A stretch of DNA of 64,000 nt from Vibrio sp. HA2012 (GTDB lineage: Bacteria > Pseudomonadota > Gammaproteobacteria > Enterobacterales > Vibrionaceae). Location: the NCBI RefSeq assembly GCF_002812955.1, contig NZ_PFXK01000002.1, positions 186,001-250,000 on the forward strand. Direction: 5' to 3'. The notes under the pieces are model-generated. The model saw nothing but the letters and a program-made list of their open reading frames with translations. It was not told the DNA's origin and searched no databases. This document shows, one piece after another, positions 18,760 to 27,048 of the stretch (its first letter is position 1; each line of letters opens with the position of its first letter). The translations under genes were made by a program, and so were the position numbers.

Positions 18760-20529
18760 ATGACTAAATTCATAGTTACATTTATGTTGGCGACTGTAAC
18801 TCTTTTATCTGGCTGTACCCGAGGGGATGCCTTACCACCTGAAGCGGTGACAGATAATAGTGTTATCAGTTCGTTGGCAGTTAGGCTTCCAGTTATACAA
18901 TGCTCGGAACTTTCTTCTGTGGATATCACATCTATTGGTGGTGCAGGTAGTGTTATTACCTCTGCTGGTGTTGCAGAGCAATCAAGCGGGTCTGTCTGTA
19001 TTGTAGAAGGAACCCTGGCTCCTGAAATTGGTTTTAAAGTTCAGCTTCCTCTGACAAGCTGGACTCAACGTTATATGCAGCTTGGCTGTGGAGGACTATG
19101 TGGTCGGGTGGGTCTGATGGCGGGAGCGTCAGATGGCTGCATGGCGGTAGATAATAACAATTTTGTCCTAGCTTCTTCAGATATGGGGCACAAAGGAGGC
19201 TCGGGTGATTTTGGTCATGATCCGCAGAAAAGAATCGATTTTGCCTATCGGGCAATGCACCTGACATCCGTAGTTGCAAAGGCATTAATTAATGAATTTT
19301 ATGGTCAGGATACGCAGTTTTCTTATTTTAATGGCTGCTCTGATGGTGGGCGAGAAGCTTTGATGGAAGCTCAGCGTTTTCCTGATGATTTTGACGGTAT
19401 TATAGCCGGAGCTCCGGCAATGAATTTTTCGGTACAGAATTCTTTTCACCATGGCTGGTTAGCGTTGTCCAACAGAGGGAAAGACGGTAATGCTATTCTG
19501 CACGCAGAAAAAATGCCTTTGCTTCATCAGGCAGCTTTAGATTTATGTGATGAGATTGACGGACTGAAAGATGATCTGATTCAAGATCCAAGGGAGTGTC
19601 ATTTTGACCCTAAAATGATTCAGTGCGAACAGGGGCAAGCAACAGATAACTGTCTGACTGAAGAAGAAGTCAAAGCGGCTGCAAAAATATATGCGGGTCC
19701 GCATGATGCACAAACAGGTAAGGCACTGGCTCTGGGAGCTCCAATGCCAGGTTCTGAGCTTTCATGGCCGGGGGTTTTTGTTCCTCAGGCGGGCAGTGAA
19801 GATATTTTTAGTAAGCGTGTTGCAGAAGAAGCACTGCGGGGTGTTATCTATGCAGAAAATCCAGAACACTTTCAACTTTCAGACCTTAGGTTTACTGAAG
19901 CTGAATTTAATAAGGTGCGCGAGCTTTATGGGTTATACAGTGCTGTTGACCCTGATTTGAATGCTTTTAATGCTCAGGGCGGTAAGCTGATTCTCTGGCA
20001 TGGCTGGTCTGATCCACATATTTCTCCTGTTAATAGCATTGCTTACTATGAAGCAGTGGAAAAGCTGATGGGGAAGAGGGTAACAGATAATTTCATGAAA
20101 TTTTATTTGTTCCCTGGCATGTATCATTGTTCTGGTGGGGATGGACCTTACCAGTTTGATTTAACTACAGCAATAATGCGCTGGGTTGAACAGGGGATGG
20201 CTCCTGATGAAATTATCGCAAGTCAAAGCAGTGAACCGATCCACTTTAATGCAGCCGGTGCTCCGGAAGCTCAGACCGGTGATGAAGACAATATCACTAA
20301 TAATGAAACAGCAATTGATCGTTCCCGCCCTGTTTATCCATATCCTAATATTGCGTTTTACAAAGGAACAGGCTCTATTAATAGCGCTAGGAATTTTGAA
20401 TCTAAAAGAGGTGTCTATGGACCAGATTCCTATGATTGGGTTGGGGCTGAATATTATCAGCCTGGTAAGACACTGACATGTGAAGTGACTGACAACAAAC
20501 TGACATGTTCTCCTTCTACAGATAAATAA
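18760..20529 (+). CDS. Tannase/feruloyl-esterase-family lipoprotein
   Basis: The ATG at 18760 follows AAGAGGA by 6 bases; an in-frame ATG 21 bp upstream lacks a site. The 589-residue product has lipobox LLSGC. The tannase-family nucleophile motif GCSDGG is clear (S194), with AGAPA about 27 residues later. The catalytic Asp lies in HGWSDPHISP and the His in GMYHCSGG, close to the C-terminal third. Paired cysteines, including those bracketing the nucleophile, are typical of the family. Members hydrolyse esters of aromatic acids such as gallate or ferulate, or terephthalate monoesters; the substrate cannot be read from sequence. It is divergent from the DUF1090/esterase operon. Confidence 0.9.
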   Translation: MTKFIVTFMLATVTLLSGCTRGDALPPEAVTDNSVISSLAVRLPVIQCSELSSVDITSIGGAGSVITSAGVAEQSSGSVCIVEGTLAPEIGFKVQLPLTSWTQRYMQLGCGGLCGRVGLMAGASDGCMAVDNNNFVLASSDMGHKGGSGDFGHDPQKRIDFAYRAMHLTSVVAKALINEFYGQDTQFSYFNGCSDGGREALMEAQRFPDDFDGIIAGAPAMNFSVQNSFHHGWLALSNRGKDGNAILHAEKMPLLHQAALDLCDEIDGLKDDLIQDPRECHFDPKMIQCEQGQATDNCLTEEEVKAAAKIYAGPHDAQTGKALALGAPMPGSELSWPGVFVPQAGSEDIFSKRVAEEALRGVIYAENPEHFQLSDLRFTEAEFNKVRELYGLYSAVDPDLNAFNAQGGKLILWHGWSDPHISPVNSIAYYEAVEKLMGKRVTDNFMKFYLFPGMYHCSGGDGPYQFDLTTAIMRWVEQGMAPDEIIASQSSEPIHFNAAGAPEAQTGDEDNITNNETAIDRSRPVYPYPNIAFYKGTGSINSARNFESKRGVYGPDSYDWVGAEYYQPGKTLTCEVTDNKLTCSPSTDK

Positions 20530-20538
20530 TCATCATTA

Positions 20539-20570
20539 TGCCCTGCACGTCGGGGCACTTTGTATTTTAT
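20539..20570 (+). terminator. Probable terminator of the tannase-family gene
   Basis: TGCCC pairs with GGGCA across a 9-nt loop that can pair further inside, followed by CTTTGTATTTTAT. It lies 10 bp after the stop. Confidence 0.55.
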
Positions 20571-20644
20571 CTGTTTATCTTAAAGTATATATTCTGACGT
20601 GGGCACTAATCACTATTTATAGATGAGATCCGGCGGAGGCCATT

Positions 20645-21439
20645 TTGCAGCGTACATATACAATTAAAGAATTTGAGAAAGTGACCGGGGTGAGTGCGCA
20701 TACTCTGAGGTATTTTGATAAAGTGGGTTTACTGTGCCCGGAAAGGAAAGACAATGGGTATCGGGTTTATTCTCTGAAACAAGTTTCTATTGCTGAAGGC
20801 ATTATTTTATTACAGCAGGCGATGTTCAGTAATGCGGAAATAAAGGCGTTGCTTAGTGATTATACTTCGGCTCAGACGGTAGATTGTCTGAAAGCCAACC
20901 ATATGAAACTCAGAGAGAAAATTCTTAGCCTACGTAAAGTCTATAAATTTATGGGTGAACATATTGATTACCTGGAAGATTTACTGTCTGTCCGTAAGCA
21001 GCTTAATAAACCATTCTGGGAACATCGGGATGAAAAAATCGTTGGTTTAATTCAGCCGAAAAATCCTCATGATATTGTAGATTTTTTTGATGTTGGTGAT
21101 GAAATTATCGGTAATCCCTCTTGGTTACATTTTAACACTCACGGGATGATGGTTCCGGTAGAGCAAATATCGGAGACAGGTTATCCACTGAATACGATGT
21201 ACATAGAAAATGCTAAAGTTGCCCGAAAAGCTCCTTTTACTTTGCCTGCCGGAGATTATTTGTGCATGTATTGCACACAGAGTATGGAAGATAATCCTTA
21301 TGCTTCTCAGTTAATTACATATGCTAAAGACGCTGGATTTGAATTCGAACCTTACATCCTGATTGAGAAGGTGAGTGGTCCGGTTATTGAAAAGAAGAAA
21401 GAAGATTTTCTGGTAAAGCTGATGTTGGCTGGTCAATAA
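20645..21439 (+). CDS. MerR-family regulator with GyrI-like effector domain
   Basis: The gene starts at a TTG preceded by GGCGGAGG at optimal distance, so the rare start is well supported. The 264 residues contain an N-terminal MerR helix-turn-helix (YTIKEFEKVTGVSAHTLRYF, then the RYSLKQV-like wing), a dimerisation helix at about 75-120, and a C-terminal GyrI/AraC-E-type ligand domain (about 125-264) with the LPAGDYLCMY strand. This layout is that of BmrR-like regulators that bind small hydrophobic ligands. The target is unknown; the esterase genes upstream or its own promoter are candidates. Confidence 0.88.
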   Translation: MQRTYTIKEFEKVTGVSAHTLRYFDKVGLLCPERKDNGYRVYSLKQVSIAEGIILLQQAMFSNAEIKALLSDYTSAQTVDCLKANHMKLREKILSLRKVYKFMGEHIDYLEDLLSVRKQLNKPFWEHRDEKIVGLIQPKNPHDIVDFFDVGDEIIGNPSWLHFNTHGMMVPVEQISETGYPLNTMYIENAKVARKAPFTLPAGDYLCMYCTQSMEDNPYASQLITYAKDAGFEFEPYILIEKVSGPVIEKKKEDFLVKLMLAGQ

Positions 21440-21697
21440 ACTCCAGAAAGATTAGTGGTGTCTCAGTACCTGAGAGTCTGAGCGATATGTCGAACTGGAT
21501 CCGATATCTATGTTTTGGTCATTAAAACCATAATGTCTTTTTTGGCTTGGTGGCAGCAGACCTAAATCAAGCTTTCTATGAATTATATATACTAAACTCA
21601 GATCTGAAAGATGACCACTAGAGCGTTTGGTGAAAGTAACCGTAAGTCAAAATAGGTTTTCCCTTACGCTTAACTACACACTCAGGATCTACAAAAG

Positions 21698-22408
21698 ATG
21701 TTTAAAATTCCAGTCTTAATTATTGAAGACATAAAAGAAATGTCTAGTTTGCTTTCAGAGCATATCTCTGGCCTTTACCCATACGAAATTGTGGGTATCG
21801 CGCCAACGATAGCTGATGCTCGTATGATGATTAATCACCTAAAGCCATCCCTCCTTATTCTTGATAATTTTTTACCTGATGGTACAGGGCTTGATTTGAT
21901 TAAGAGCTTAAGAGCGAAAGATAATCCGATAGATGTTATTTTTGTTACAGCAGCAAATGATTCAAAAACAGCAGTTACAGCCGTTCGCTACGGAGCCTTT
22001 GATTATCTATTAAAACCGTTTTCCCTTGAGCAGATCACAGATTCGCTTGAACGTTATTTTGAATTTAACCGTAGTGTACATATTGAGAAGGGTGAGAATA
22101 TTAATCAGTCTTTTGTAAAAAGAATTTATAATACGCATCTGAATCCCGATAATATAACAAAACGTCCTAAGGGGATTGACTCAATTACTTTACAAAGAGT
22201 CATTGATTCTTTCGAAAAAGGAAAAAGTTATACTGCGTGTCAAATAAGTGAGAAAACAGCTATTAGCAGAACGACGGCAAGGCGCTATCTTGAATATGCA
22301 ACAAATATAGGTCAGCTGAATGCCGATATTGAGCATGGAAGAGTAGGTCGGCCACAACGGATCTTTAGCCGAATTTATAACAAGCAAAAAGATAATAAAG
22401 AGTTGTAG
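21698..22408 (+). CDS. CitB/DcuR-family response regulator
   Basis: The 236-residue product has a receiver domain (1-125) with the acidic pocket E10-D11, phospho-acceptor D56 in LILDNFLPDGTG, T84 and K106 (LLKPF). The C-terminal part (about 160-230) carries a helix-turn-helix (CQISEKTAISRTTARRYLEYA) typical of the CitB/DpiA/DcuR group that answers to di- and tricarboxylates. Its probable kinase is the CitA-type gene at 27049, separated from it by prpF and tctABC on the other strand, so the pair flanks the transporter instead of forming one operon. The upstream 258 bp hold a short inverted repeat (TCTCAG/CTGAGA at 21461). Confidence 0.9.
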   Translation: MFKIPVLIIEDIKEMSSLLSEHISGLYPYEIVGIAPTIADARMMINHLKPSLLILDNFLPDGTGLDLIKSLRAKDNPIDVIFVTAANDSKTAVTAVRYGAFDYLLKPFSLEQITDSLERYFEFNRSVHIEKGENINQSFVKRIYNTHLNPDNITKRPKGIDSITLQRVIDSFEKGKSYTACQISEKTAISRTTARRYLEYATNIGQLNADIEHGRVGRPQRIFSRIYNKQKDNKEL

Positions 22409-22415
22409 GTAATGT

Positions 22416-22456
22416 TTTTCAGTTACAAGTCATAGGAAGTGACTTGTAACTGAAAA
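22416..22456. repeat. Perfect 17-bp inverted repeat between the response regulator and the isomerase gene
   Basis: TTTTCAGTTACAAGTCA is followed after 7 nt by its exact complement. It lies between two convergent genes and probably ends both transcripts. The T-run is at the 5' side of the stem on either strand, which is not the canonical terminator order. Confidence 0.7.
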
Positions 22457-22471
22457 GGATGATTCTTCTTA

Positions 22472-23527
22472 TTAAAGAGATAAAGTTCCTTCAAAAATCT
22501 TTTTCGCAGTTCGAATTAATGATACAGAAGATATCTTACCGTCTTCGCGAGTTACTTTCAGATCAATAAAGCCAGATGGGTGTTCAATACAGCAATCAAT
22601 GAGGTCGTCTTCTGATTGAAGTAGCTCTGAGCTGACGGTTCCTTTATGACAAAGTGACATTGTAATAGCGATACTTCCGGTTACTGCAATAGCTTTATGA
22701 CAACGTTTGGGTACATAGTAGCGAGCACAAATTGTGCCCTGTTCAGTCGCTGGTTTGGAAATGAGTACGGGTTTGGGAATAACTTTGTCAGAGACCTTAC
22801 CAAGACCCATCATCTCGCCAGCCTGACAGCGTAATGTTTCCAGTTTTTGTGTGAATTCTGTATCAGCATCAAGCTCTGCTGGTGATTCGTGTCCTGTTTT
22901 TCCAAATTGAGCAGCATCAACAAGCATTACAGGGATCGCTGCATCAACACAACTTACTTTAAACTCTCCGATTTGGTCAGTTGGATTTCCTGTTGGAAAG
23001 AGTTTGCCGGTTTTTGCTCCTTCAACACCAAGAAAATTAAGTTCAATTGGAGCTCCCGGGTTATTAACTCCACTGATATAAGTATTTCCTTGATAATTCA
23101 CTTTACCATTTGGTGTTTGTACACCAGCGTGGATAATTTTATTTGTATTGACGTTTCGGATTCGGACTGTAGTAATATCGCCTTGAACCTGAACAAGTCC
23201 TTTTTCAATGGCAAAAGGACCTACACCAGATAAAATATTGCCGCAATTAGGAGAGAAATCAACGTTCATTTCTTCAATACCTACTTGTGCAAATAAATAA
23301 TCAACATCAACATCTGGCTGTTCTGAAGGCCCGACAATGGCTACTTTACTGGTCAGGCTGTTACCACCACCAATACCTTCAACCTGAAGTTCGTGACCTG
23401 ACCCCATAACAGTCATTAGTATTTTTGCTATTTCATCATGTTCTTTTGGTAGGTCGGTTGATAAGAAGTATGGACCGCGTGAAGTTCCACCTCTCATCAG
23501 GGTGCACGGAATATTTTTCTGAGTCAT
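22472..23527 (-). CDS. PrpF/GalD-family isomerase (tricarboxylate double-bond isomerase or tautomerase)
   Basis: The 351-residue product has the diaminopimelate-epimerase-like fold signature of the PrpF family: CTLMRGGTSRGPYF near the start, IGGGNSLTSKVAIV with K61 and PNCGNILSGVG with C95. These two residues align by motif with the Lys and Cys reported as essential in Shewanella PrpF. Overall it looks closest to GalD-type 4-oxalomesaconate tautomerase. Family reactions are cis/trans-aconitate or methylaconitate isomerisation and oxalomesaconate tautomerisation. A terminator at 23678 separates it from tctCBA, so it has its own promoter; GAGAGGA precedes the ATG. Beside an aconitase and Tct transporter, an aconitate isomerase role is the most economical inference. 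Confidence 0.88.
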   Translation of the reverse strand: MTQKNIPCTLMRGGTSRGPYFLSTDLPKEHDEIAKILMTVMGSGHELQVEGIGGGNSLTSKVAIVGPSEQPDVDVDYLFAQVGIEEMNVDFSPNCGNILSGVGPFAIEKGLVQVQGDITTVRIRNVNTNKIIHAGVQTPNGKVNYQGNTYISGVNNPGAPIELNFLGVEGAKTGKLFPTGNPTDQIGEFKVSCVDAAIPVMLVDAAQFGKTGHESPAELDADTEFTQKLETLRCQAGEMMGLGKVSDKVIPKPVLISKPATEQGTICARYYVPKRCHKAIAVTGSIAITMSLCHKGTVSSELLQSEDDLIDCCIEHPSGFIDLKVTREDGKISSVSLIRTAKKIFEGTLSL

Positions 23528-23677
23528 AGTGTCCTCTCTTTATTAGTGTTTTTTGACGCTATAGACATATTCTCCTAAATAAAAAACAAGAATTGAGAGT
23601 AGATAAGCGAGACCTTCTGAAAATAAAAAACACTATAGCCATAATGGCCAAAAATAATTCTAGATAAATAAAAACCG

Positions 23678-23708
23678 CCACATAGAAATGTGGCGGTTAA
23701 TTAGATTA
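23678..23708 (-). terminator. Rho-independent terminator of tctCBA
   Basis: Read on the minus strand, an 11-bp stem (AACCGCCACAT/ATGTGGCGGTT, 4-nt loop) is followed by TTTTTATTT, 20 bp after the tctA stop. Confidence 0.85.
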
Positions 23709-23727
23709 ATAATATATGTTGACTGTA

Positions 23728-25242
23728 TTATACAGAAGCTGCTTTGGACTCTTTTTTCTTGGCCAATTTTGTACTAATCATTGGCCAGAAAATCATTCCA
23801 ACTACAGCAATAAGGATAATTACAGTAATTGGACGTTGGAAGAATGACAAATAATCACCATTTGAAATGAGTAGTTGGCGTCGGAATGTCTCTTCCATCA
23901 TGTTCCCTAGAACAATACCTAAGATTAAGGAGGCAGAAGAGAACTTATACTTCTTAACAAAGTAACCGAAAATACCAAATGCCAACATAATCCAGATTTG
24001 GAACACATCATTCGTTCTTGCATAAGCACCGATAATTGAGAACATAACAATCATTGGTGCGATCAAGCCATATGGTAATCTAAGTACGGCTGCAAATGCT
24101 TTAACAGCAATACGACCACTGAAGAACACAATGATACTTGCAATCAACATTGAAAAGAAGATGCAGTACAAAAGCAGTGGTTGTTCCGTCATCAATTGTG
24201 GGCCGGGTTGCAGACCCTGCAGTACAAGAGCTGCAAGAATGATGGCTGTTGTTGGTGAACCAGGAATACCGAGCACCAGCGTAGGAATCATCGCACCACC
24301 ACCGGCTGCGTTGTTTGCGGTTTCTGGAGCCAGTACTCCCTCTTCTGCACCTTTACCGAATTGTTCTTTGTGCTTACTTGAACGAGCGGCTTCACCATAA
24401 CTTACAATGGAAGCAATTGAACCACCTGTACCTGGCAGAATTCCAACAGCAGTACCAATAATAGCAGATTTCAGCACAGTCGCTTTGTATGACCAGAATT
24501 CTTTTAGGCTGATACTTTCCAGAGATACTTTTCCTGTATCACCAGTTGTATTCTCATTACTGTTTGCACGATTGATGATTTGTTTGAATACTTCAGCCAT
24601 GGCAAATGAACCGATCATGATCGGGATATATTCGATACCATTAAGAAATTCAAGCCTGCCAAATGTAAGACGAGAAACACCGGTCATTGGATCCATACCA
24701 ACCATAGCAATAAGAATACCAATAAGACCAGTGGCCAGTGCTTTCCCCAGGTTTTTCGAGCCTACGGAGGATATACATGCCATACCAAGAAGTGTTAAGG
24801 CAAAGTATTCTGCACTTTGGATTTCTAGTGCTATTGTAGAAAGAGCGGGGGCAAGAAAGAGCATTACCAGTACAGCGAAAATACCACCGAATGAAGAACC
24901 AGACATAGCAAGGCCAAGAGCTTTACCGGCTTTACCAGCTTGAGCCATTGGATAGCCATCGAATGTTGTTGCTACAGATTCTGCAGTACCAGGGGTATTA
25001 AACAGTATTGCTGTAATGGAACCCCCATATGCTGAACCTGCATATAGAGCAACCAGCAGAATAATCGAAGGGTAGATACCCATGTAATAGGTAAATGGGA
25101 TCATCAAAACGATACCCATGGAGGAACTGATCCCTGGAAGGGTACCGAAGCACACCCCCAAAAACATTCCGACAATAATTAGTATAAAGTTGGCAGGTAC
25201 AAAGATAACTTGTAACGCGTCCAGCAATAATGAAATGTCCAT
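23728..25242 (-). CDS. tctA: Tripartite tricarboxylate transporter, large membrane subunit TctA
   Basis: The 504-residue, multi-spanning inner-membrane subunit forms the transport channel of the TTT system. It has the family hallmarks: GTLPGISSSMGIVLMIPFTY near residue 35, the YAGSAYGGSITAILFNTPGT motif near 70, and the internal repeat ILPGTGGSIASIVSYG near 270. CCGGAG precedes the ATG. It is the last gene of tctC-tctB-tctA (22 bp from tctB) and is followed by a strong terminator. Family substrates include citrate, tricarballylate and related acids. Confidence 0.95.
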   Translation of the reverse strand: MDISLLLDALQVIFVPANFILIIVGMFLGVCFGTLPGISSSMGIVLMIPFTYYMGIYPSIILLVALYAGSAYGGSITAILFNTPGTAESVATTFDGYPMAQAGKAGKALGLAMSGSSFGGIFAVLVMLFLAPALSTIALEIQSAEYFALTLLGMACISSVGSKNLGKALATGLIGILIAMVGMDPMTGVSRLTFGRLEFLNGIEYIPIMIGSFAMAEVFKQIINRANSNENTTGDTGKVSLESISLKEFWSYKATVLKSAIIGTAVGILPGTGGSIASIVSYGEAARSSKHKEQFGKGAEEGVLAPETANNAAGGGAMIPTLVLGIPGSPTTAIILAALVLQGLQPGPQLMTEQPLLLYCIFFSMLIASIIVFFSGRIAVKAFAAVLRLPYGLIAPMIVMFSIIGAYARTNDVFQIWIMLAFGIFGYFVKKYKFSSASLILGIVLGNMMEETFRRQLLISNGDYLSFFQRPITVIILIAVVGMIFWPMISTKLAKKKESKAASV

Positions 25243-25264
25243 TATTTTACTCCGGATTTATATA

Positions 25265-25753
25265 TTAATAGAGTAGATAACTAATTGATTCAAAGATACC
25301 GACCCCTCTTGGAAGAGGTATACTAAGAATGTTACCAAATACAACAGTAAAGGCGATCGCGCTAATTACAGTTGTTAATGCCATTTGCAATGGTTTTCTT
25401 TGGTTAAGGATATACATCACCGAAGAAACAATAATAGCTGCTCCGAACCAGAAACCAACAAAGTCTATAACCAGAACAAAGACAACAATTACAGCAAGAA
25501 CAGCGAGGAAACCTGGATCAAGCTCTTTAATTTTTTCTTTCTTACCAGTCTTTTCAGACTGACTTATTTTATAAGCCTTAAATGCTTTATAAAGCGAAGG
25601 AATCAAAAGTAGAATTGCCAGAATCATAACCACTTGTGGGAAACCAGCAGGACCTATTGGGTCTGTCATTCGTGCTGTATTTATATCCATTGACTCATTA
25701 AAAAATATACCCATTACAGCTAATAGGAATATATGAAAAATTATTTCACCCAT
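25265..25753 (-). CDS. tctB: Tripartite tricarboxylate transporter, small membrane subunit TctB
   Basis: The 162-residue protein has four predicted membrane helices (about 3-20, 38-56, 82-110, 118-150) and a charged cytoplasmic loop KKEKIKELD between the second and third, the usual TctB layout. GAGG lies 9 bases before the ATG. It sits 14 bp after tctC and 22 bp before tctA, which fixes the assignment more firmly than sequence alone, since TctB proteins are poorly conserved. Confidence 0.92.
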   Translation of the reverse strand: MGEIIFHIFLLAVMGIFFNESMDINTARMTDPIGPAGFPQVVMILAILLLIPSLYKAFKAYKISQSEKTGKKEKIKELDPGFLAVLAVIVVFVLVIDFVGFWFGAAIIVSSVMYILNQRKPLQMALTTVISAIAFTVVFGNILSIPLPRGVGIFESISYLLY

Positions 25754-25767
25754 TTGGATAAACCTCG

Positions 25768-26751
25768 TTATTTAAGCCCAACTTTTTTAGCTACAGCATC
25801 AAACTTTTTATATTCAGATTCCCATTGCTTATAAAAACCTTCAGCATCAAGATAACCAGGACGAATATTTACCAAATTTAGTTCTGCAAAATCTTTGTAC
25901 TCCTGAGTGTCATAGGCTGTTTTCATTTTATCAATAAGGTATTTTTTAACTTCCGGAGATGTTCCTTTTTTAACAACAAAACCACGCCATGAACCGATAG
26001 TTACGTCATAGCCAAGTTCTTTTGTTGTTGGGACGTCTTTGAATACATCTATTTCAGTGATCCGCTTTTCATTCAATACGAGGACAGGTTTTACTTTGCC
26101 ATCTTTGATGTAGTTAACTGCGGATACAATTTTGTCCAGATAAATATCAACTTCGCCTCCAAGTACGGCAGCTTTAACTTCTGAGCCCGAACGATATGGA
26201 ATGAACTTTATTTGTACGCCGGTTTCATCAGCCAGCGCGTTAAGAGTCAGGTCGTCTAATCCTCCCGGACTTATACCGCCAAATGTTACAGGATTATTTT
26301 GTCCGTATTTCACCAATTCCTCGAAAGAAGAGAATTGACTGTTTTCCGGTAAACACAAAACATAGATATCTGACTGGATACGGGCAAGTGGTTCAAAGTC
26401 ACGCATAAACTTAACGGCCTTACTTACACCCAGAGCATCAGCTATAACCATTGATGGTGTAACTTCAAGAAGTGTGTATCCATCGTTTGGTTTTTGTGCG
26501 GCATAAACCATTCCAACGAGTCCACTACTACCTTTTTTATTGACTGCCTGAATTGGCTGGGGCATATCGTTAGCCATCAGAGTTGAAAATTTACGTGCAA
26601 AAGTGTCACTGGCACCACCTTCACCAAAAGGAATAATCATTTCAATAGGTTTTGTTGGGTATGCAGCTGTATCTTCAACCTTGTTTTCTGGTCCGCAACC
26701 TGCAAGCACTAATGCAGCTGCTATGCCGGATAAAGCAATAACTTTGTTCAT
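25768..26751 (-). CDS. tctC: Tripartite tricarboxylate transporter, substrate-binding protein TctC (lipoprotein)
   Basis: The 327-residue product begins with a signal peptide and lipobox VLAGCG (Cys19). The mature protein has the TctC/Bug fold motifs: YPTKPIEMIIPFGEGGASDT with the Pro-Phe-x-x-Gly-Gly ligand loop, ANDMPQPIQAVNKKGSSGLVG, and the FGGISPGG region contacting the carboxylate. It captures a tricarboxylate in the periplasm for TctAB. AAGGATG before the ATG is a good ribosome binding site. It is the first gene of the operon and is divergent from the CitA-type kinase across about 300 bp. Confidence 0.94.
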   Translation of the reverse strand: MNKVIALSGIAAALVLAGCGPENKVEDTAAYPTKPIEMIIPFGEGGASDTFARKFSTLMANDMPQPIQAVNKKGSSGLVGMVYAAQKPNDGYTLLEVTPSMVIADALGVSKAVKFMRDFEPLARIQSDIYVLCLPENSQFSSFEELVKYGQNNPVTFGGISPGGLDDLTLNALADETGVQIKFIPYRSGSEVKAAVLGGEVDIYLDKIVSAVNYIKDGKVKPVLVLNEKRITEIDVFKDVPTTKELGYDVTIGSWRGFVVKKGTSPEVKKYLIDKMKTAYDTQEYKDFAELNLVNIRPGYLDAEGFYKQWESEYKKFDAVAKKVGLK

Positions 26752-26784
26752 ATATTACATCCTTAAACTAATGGATTTTAACCT

Positions 26785-26801
26785 GATTCAAATTATGAAT
26801 C
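26785..26801. promoter_or_regulatory. Inverted repeat upstream of tctC
   Basis: GATTCA and TGAATC are separated by 5 bases, 34 bp upstream of the tctC ATG. It may be an operator or a leader hairpin. No known motif is recognised. Confidence 0.35.
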
Positions 26802-26927
26802 TGGAGGTAATAATATCGTCTTAATAATATAAGGATTGTGACGGTTATGGATATCGAATCGGAACATAATAGACAGTATGGTGTTTATGCACAAAAAATA
26901 ATTCTTATGTAACCATATGTTTTTATA

Positions 26928-26937
26928 GGTTATTTGT
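26928..26937. promoter_or_regulatory. Candidate regulator box in the tctC/kinase divergent region
   Basis: GGTTATTTGT is present here and again at 28728, before the aconitase gene. In both places a CATATGG-type element (reverse orientation here, ACCATATG at 26912) lies 5-15 bp upstream. This could be a binding site for the CitB-type regulator encoded at 21698. The region 26752-27048 is otherwise AT-rich and non-coding. Confidence 0.35.
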
Positions 26938-27048
26938 GGTCATGTTTATTATTTACAATAACAATATAATGTTGTGAGTTAAACAAGTTTTCAAAATAAA
27001 AAATATGTGTATACTTATTTTTGTGGTTTTCTTACACCGAGGCGCATT

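Noticed and set aside
22472..23527. Assigning the isomerase as prpF of the methylcitrate cycle
   Set aside because: No prpB, prpC or acnD is nearby and the sequence seems nearer to GalD-type members, so the symbol was left empty.
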